From NCBI GenBank assembly GCA_964569315.1, contig CAZMUZ010000093.1, forward strand, positions 1 through 14,995: a stretch of DNA of 14,995 nucleotides, read 5' to 3'. The position numbers and the translations under genes are program-made. A model generated the notes under the pieces. It worked only from the letters and a program-made list of their open reading frames with translations, had not been told where the DNA came from and ran no database searches. This document shows positions 13,598-14,995 of this stretch, piece after piece. Positions within the stretch are counted from its first letter, which is position 1, and each line of letters opens with the position of its first letter. Origin of the DNA: CADEFF01 sp964569315 (GTDB lineage: Bacteria > Pseudomonadota > Alphaproteobacteria > Dongiales > Dongiaceae).

Positions 13598-14833
13598 CTA
13601 TCTGTCGATAGGGAAGACGTGAACGCAGTCGTGCGGCCAACTCACCGCAATCTCCTCGTCCATCATCCTCGTCTCGATTTCGGAAGGGCCGAACGGTTGT
13701 TTGACCGAAACCAGCTCCCCGCTCGCCGTTCGCACCTCGTAAGTGACGGAATCACCAAGAAAAACGTTCTCAGTGATGCGTCCCACGACGCGGTTCGTGA
13801 AACCGCTCGTCTCCGAGACGGATTGCAGGATCGCCTTCTCCGGCCGGAACATTACCGATACTGGCTGCTCGGGAGCCAACGCCAATCTCGCCGGCGCGTC
13901 GATGGAGGAACCGTCCTTTAGCGTCACTTGGTAGCGGTCGCCATTAACCGCCACGATCTTGCCGGTCAGAAAATTAGAGTTCCCGAGGAAAGCTCCGACA
14001 AAGGCGTTCGCCGGCTGATCATAGAGTTCGCGCGCCGCGCCGATCTGGGCAATGCGGCCACTATCGAACACAGCGATCCGATCGCTCAAGCGCAGCGCTT
14101 CTTCCTGGTCGTGCGTGACATAGATGATAGTCACATCGAGCTGGTGGTGGATGCGCCGGATCTCGAGCTGAATCTCCTCGCGCAACCGCTTGTCGAGAGC
14201 GCCCAGAGGCTCATCCATCAGCAGAAGCCTCGGCTCGTAGATAAGCGCTCTTGCCAGCGCCACGCGCTGCTGCTGGCCGCCGGAAAGTTGGGAAGGCCGT
14301 CTACCGCCGAAATTCTCTAGCCGGATCAGCTTGAGAACCCGGGCTACCCGCTCGGCGATCTGCGGTTTCGCGACCCGGCGGACCATCAACGGGAATCCCA
14401 CATTCTCCGCGACGGTCATGTGAGGAAAGAGCGTGTAGCGCTGAAACACCATCCCGATGTTGCGCCGGCTGGGAATTACCTTCGAGATGTTCTTGTTGTC
14501 GATCAGGATCTCTCCGGACGTCGGAACATCGAATCCGGCGACCATATTGAGCGTCGTGGTTTTGCCGGATCCGCTCGGACCCAGGAAGGTCATGAGCTCG
14601 CCCCGCCGCACGTCCAGCGACACATTGTCCACGGCGCGAGAATCGCCGTAATGCTTACTGAGATTGCGGATGCTGAGGAGGTTGGCGCCCGTCGAGCGCA
14701 CCGGCTGCGAACCTTGCGGGACGCCGGCATCGAACGTGCGACCGGAACCAGTGCTGCTACTCATCGGATTCCGCTTCTGAAGATCGCCGAGGTCTCTTGC
14801 TCCTGCCGACAATATGCAATCTCCGACCCTCAT
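13598..14833 (-). CDS. potA: Polyamine-type ABC importer ATPase (PotA-like)
   Basis: 411 residues. ATPase domain about 52-285: Walker A GPSGSGKTT (85-93), Q131 of the Q-loop in FQRYTLFPHMT, signature LSGGQQQR (183-190), Walker B LLLMDEP (203-209), H241 in YVTHDQEEAL. C-terminal TOBE region about 285-405 with GNSNFLTGKI and MFRPEKA, typical of the spermidine/putrescine (PotA/PotG) family and relatives. The ATG at 14833 has GGAGG 7 nt upstream and is only 4 nt after the permease stop, so it is preferred although it gives a 50-residue N-terminal extension; ATG 14764 would make a protein of more usual length (388) but has a weak ribosome site. It energises uptake of a polyamine or similar cationic compound through the permease encoded just upstream. 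Substrate specificity is inferred from family only. The gene ends just beside the tRNA relic. Confidence 0.92.
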   Translation of the reverse strand: MRVGDCILSAGARDLGDLQKRNPMSSSTGSGRTFDAGVPQGSQPVRSTGANLLSIRNLSKHYGDSRAVDNVSLDVRRGELMTFLGPSGSGKTTTLNMVAGFDVPTSGEILIDNKNISKVIPSRRNIGMVFQRYTLFPHMTVAENVGFPLMVRRVAKPQIAERVARVLKLIRLENFGGRRPSQLSGGQQQRVALARALIYEPRLLLMDEPLGALDKRLREEIQLEIRRIHHQLDVTIIYVTHDQEEALRLSDRIAVFDSGRIAQIGAARELYDQPANAFVGAFLGNSNFLTGKIVAVNGDRYQVTLKDGSSIDAPARLALAPEQPVSVMFRPEKAILQSVSETSGFTNRVVGRITENVFLGDSVTYEVRTASGELVSVKQPFGPSEIETRMMDEEIAVSWPHDCVHVFPIDR

Positions 14834-14837
14834 AAGA

Positions 14838-14995
14838 CTACCTCCGGGTGCGCTTTATCAGGGCACTTATCCCGAGAAGCAACACCGACATCCCGATCAG
14901 CAACGAGGATGCCGCCGCAATGACCGGGCTCAGGTCCGTACGCAACGTCACCCATATCTTCACGGGCAGCGTCTGAAGCGAGGGCGTCGCCATGA
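14838..14995 (-). CDS. ABC transporter permease, C-terminal fragment (runs off right edge)
   Basis: The last 51 residues of a membrane protein: ATPSLQTLPVKIWVTLRTDL, then SPVIAAASSLLIGMSVLLLG as a final transmembrane helix, then a basic cytoplasmic end ISALIKRTRR. The LPVKIWxxLRxDLSPVIAAxSS pattern is that of PotC/PotI-type permeases of polyamine importers. The TAG (complement of 14838-14840) is 4 nt before the ATPase start, and the ribosome site of the ATPase lies in its last codons: a tight operon with permease before ATPase. The remainder lies outside the window. Confidence 0.85.
   Translation of the reverse strand, partial: MATPSLQTLPVKIWVTLRTDLSPVIAAASSLLIGMSVLLLGISALIKRTRR

Noticed and set aside
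1..14995. CRISPR arrays or tandem repeats
   Set aside because: No regularly spaced repeats were seen when reading the window.

Overview
The window is GC-rich (roughly 65% in most genes) and looks like an alphaproteobacterial chromosome, most likely a sphingomonad or close relative. The evidence is an encapsulated-ferritin/encapsulin pair very close to the Rhodospirillum type, a sphingosine-1-phosphate-lyase-like enzyme, and promoter elements matching the alphaproteobacterial general stress response sigma factor EcfG (GGAAC-N16/17-CGTT). The genus is an inference; no rRNA or complete tRNA is present to settle it.

Left part (1-5681). On the minus strand, an encapsulin shell gene (only its first 30 codons lie in the window) follows directly after the gene for its cargo, an encapsulated ferritin with a C-terminal loading peptide: an iron-storage nanocompartment. 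Further right, also on the minus strand, are an ABC exporter half-transporter and a DUF1989 (urea-carboxylase-associated family) protein. Divergent from DUF1989, on the plus strand, is a PLP-dependent lyase/decarboxylase of the S1P-lyase type, then an NADPH-dependent FMN (quinone/chromate) reductase.

Middle (5682-10499). A tiny minus-strand ORF (48 codons) shows clear coding character but has no canonical start codon; an EcfG-like promoter lies just upstream of it. A poorly coding stretch of about 0.8 kb follows, containing a perfect EcfG-type promoter reading rightwards. Next comes a large trehalose synthase-maltokinase fusion and then a DUF4242 protein. Encapsulin, TreS and the tiny ORF all have EcfG-like promoter matches, which suggests a stress-response theme.

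Right part (10546-13564). A module of about 3 kb with visibly lower GC sits between two directly repeated fragments of a tRNA-Glu gene. It holds an NrtR-type Nudix/winged-helix regulator, divergent from a two-gene, overlapping operon of an SPFH/band-7 coiled-coil protein and a diverged NAD-kinase-like protein. The intergenic region has a clear inverted repeat suitable as an operator. No integrase is visible. This NAD-themed membrane/kinase/regulator cassette is the best candidate here for an under-described system.

Right edge (13598-14995). A minus-strand polyamine-type ABC importer operon: the C-terminus of a permease followed 4 nt later by a PotA-like ATPase.
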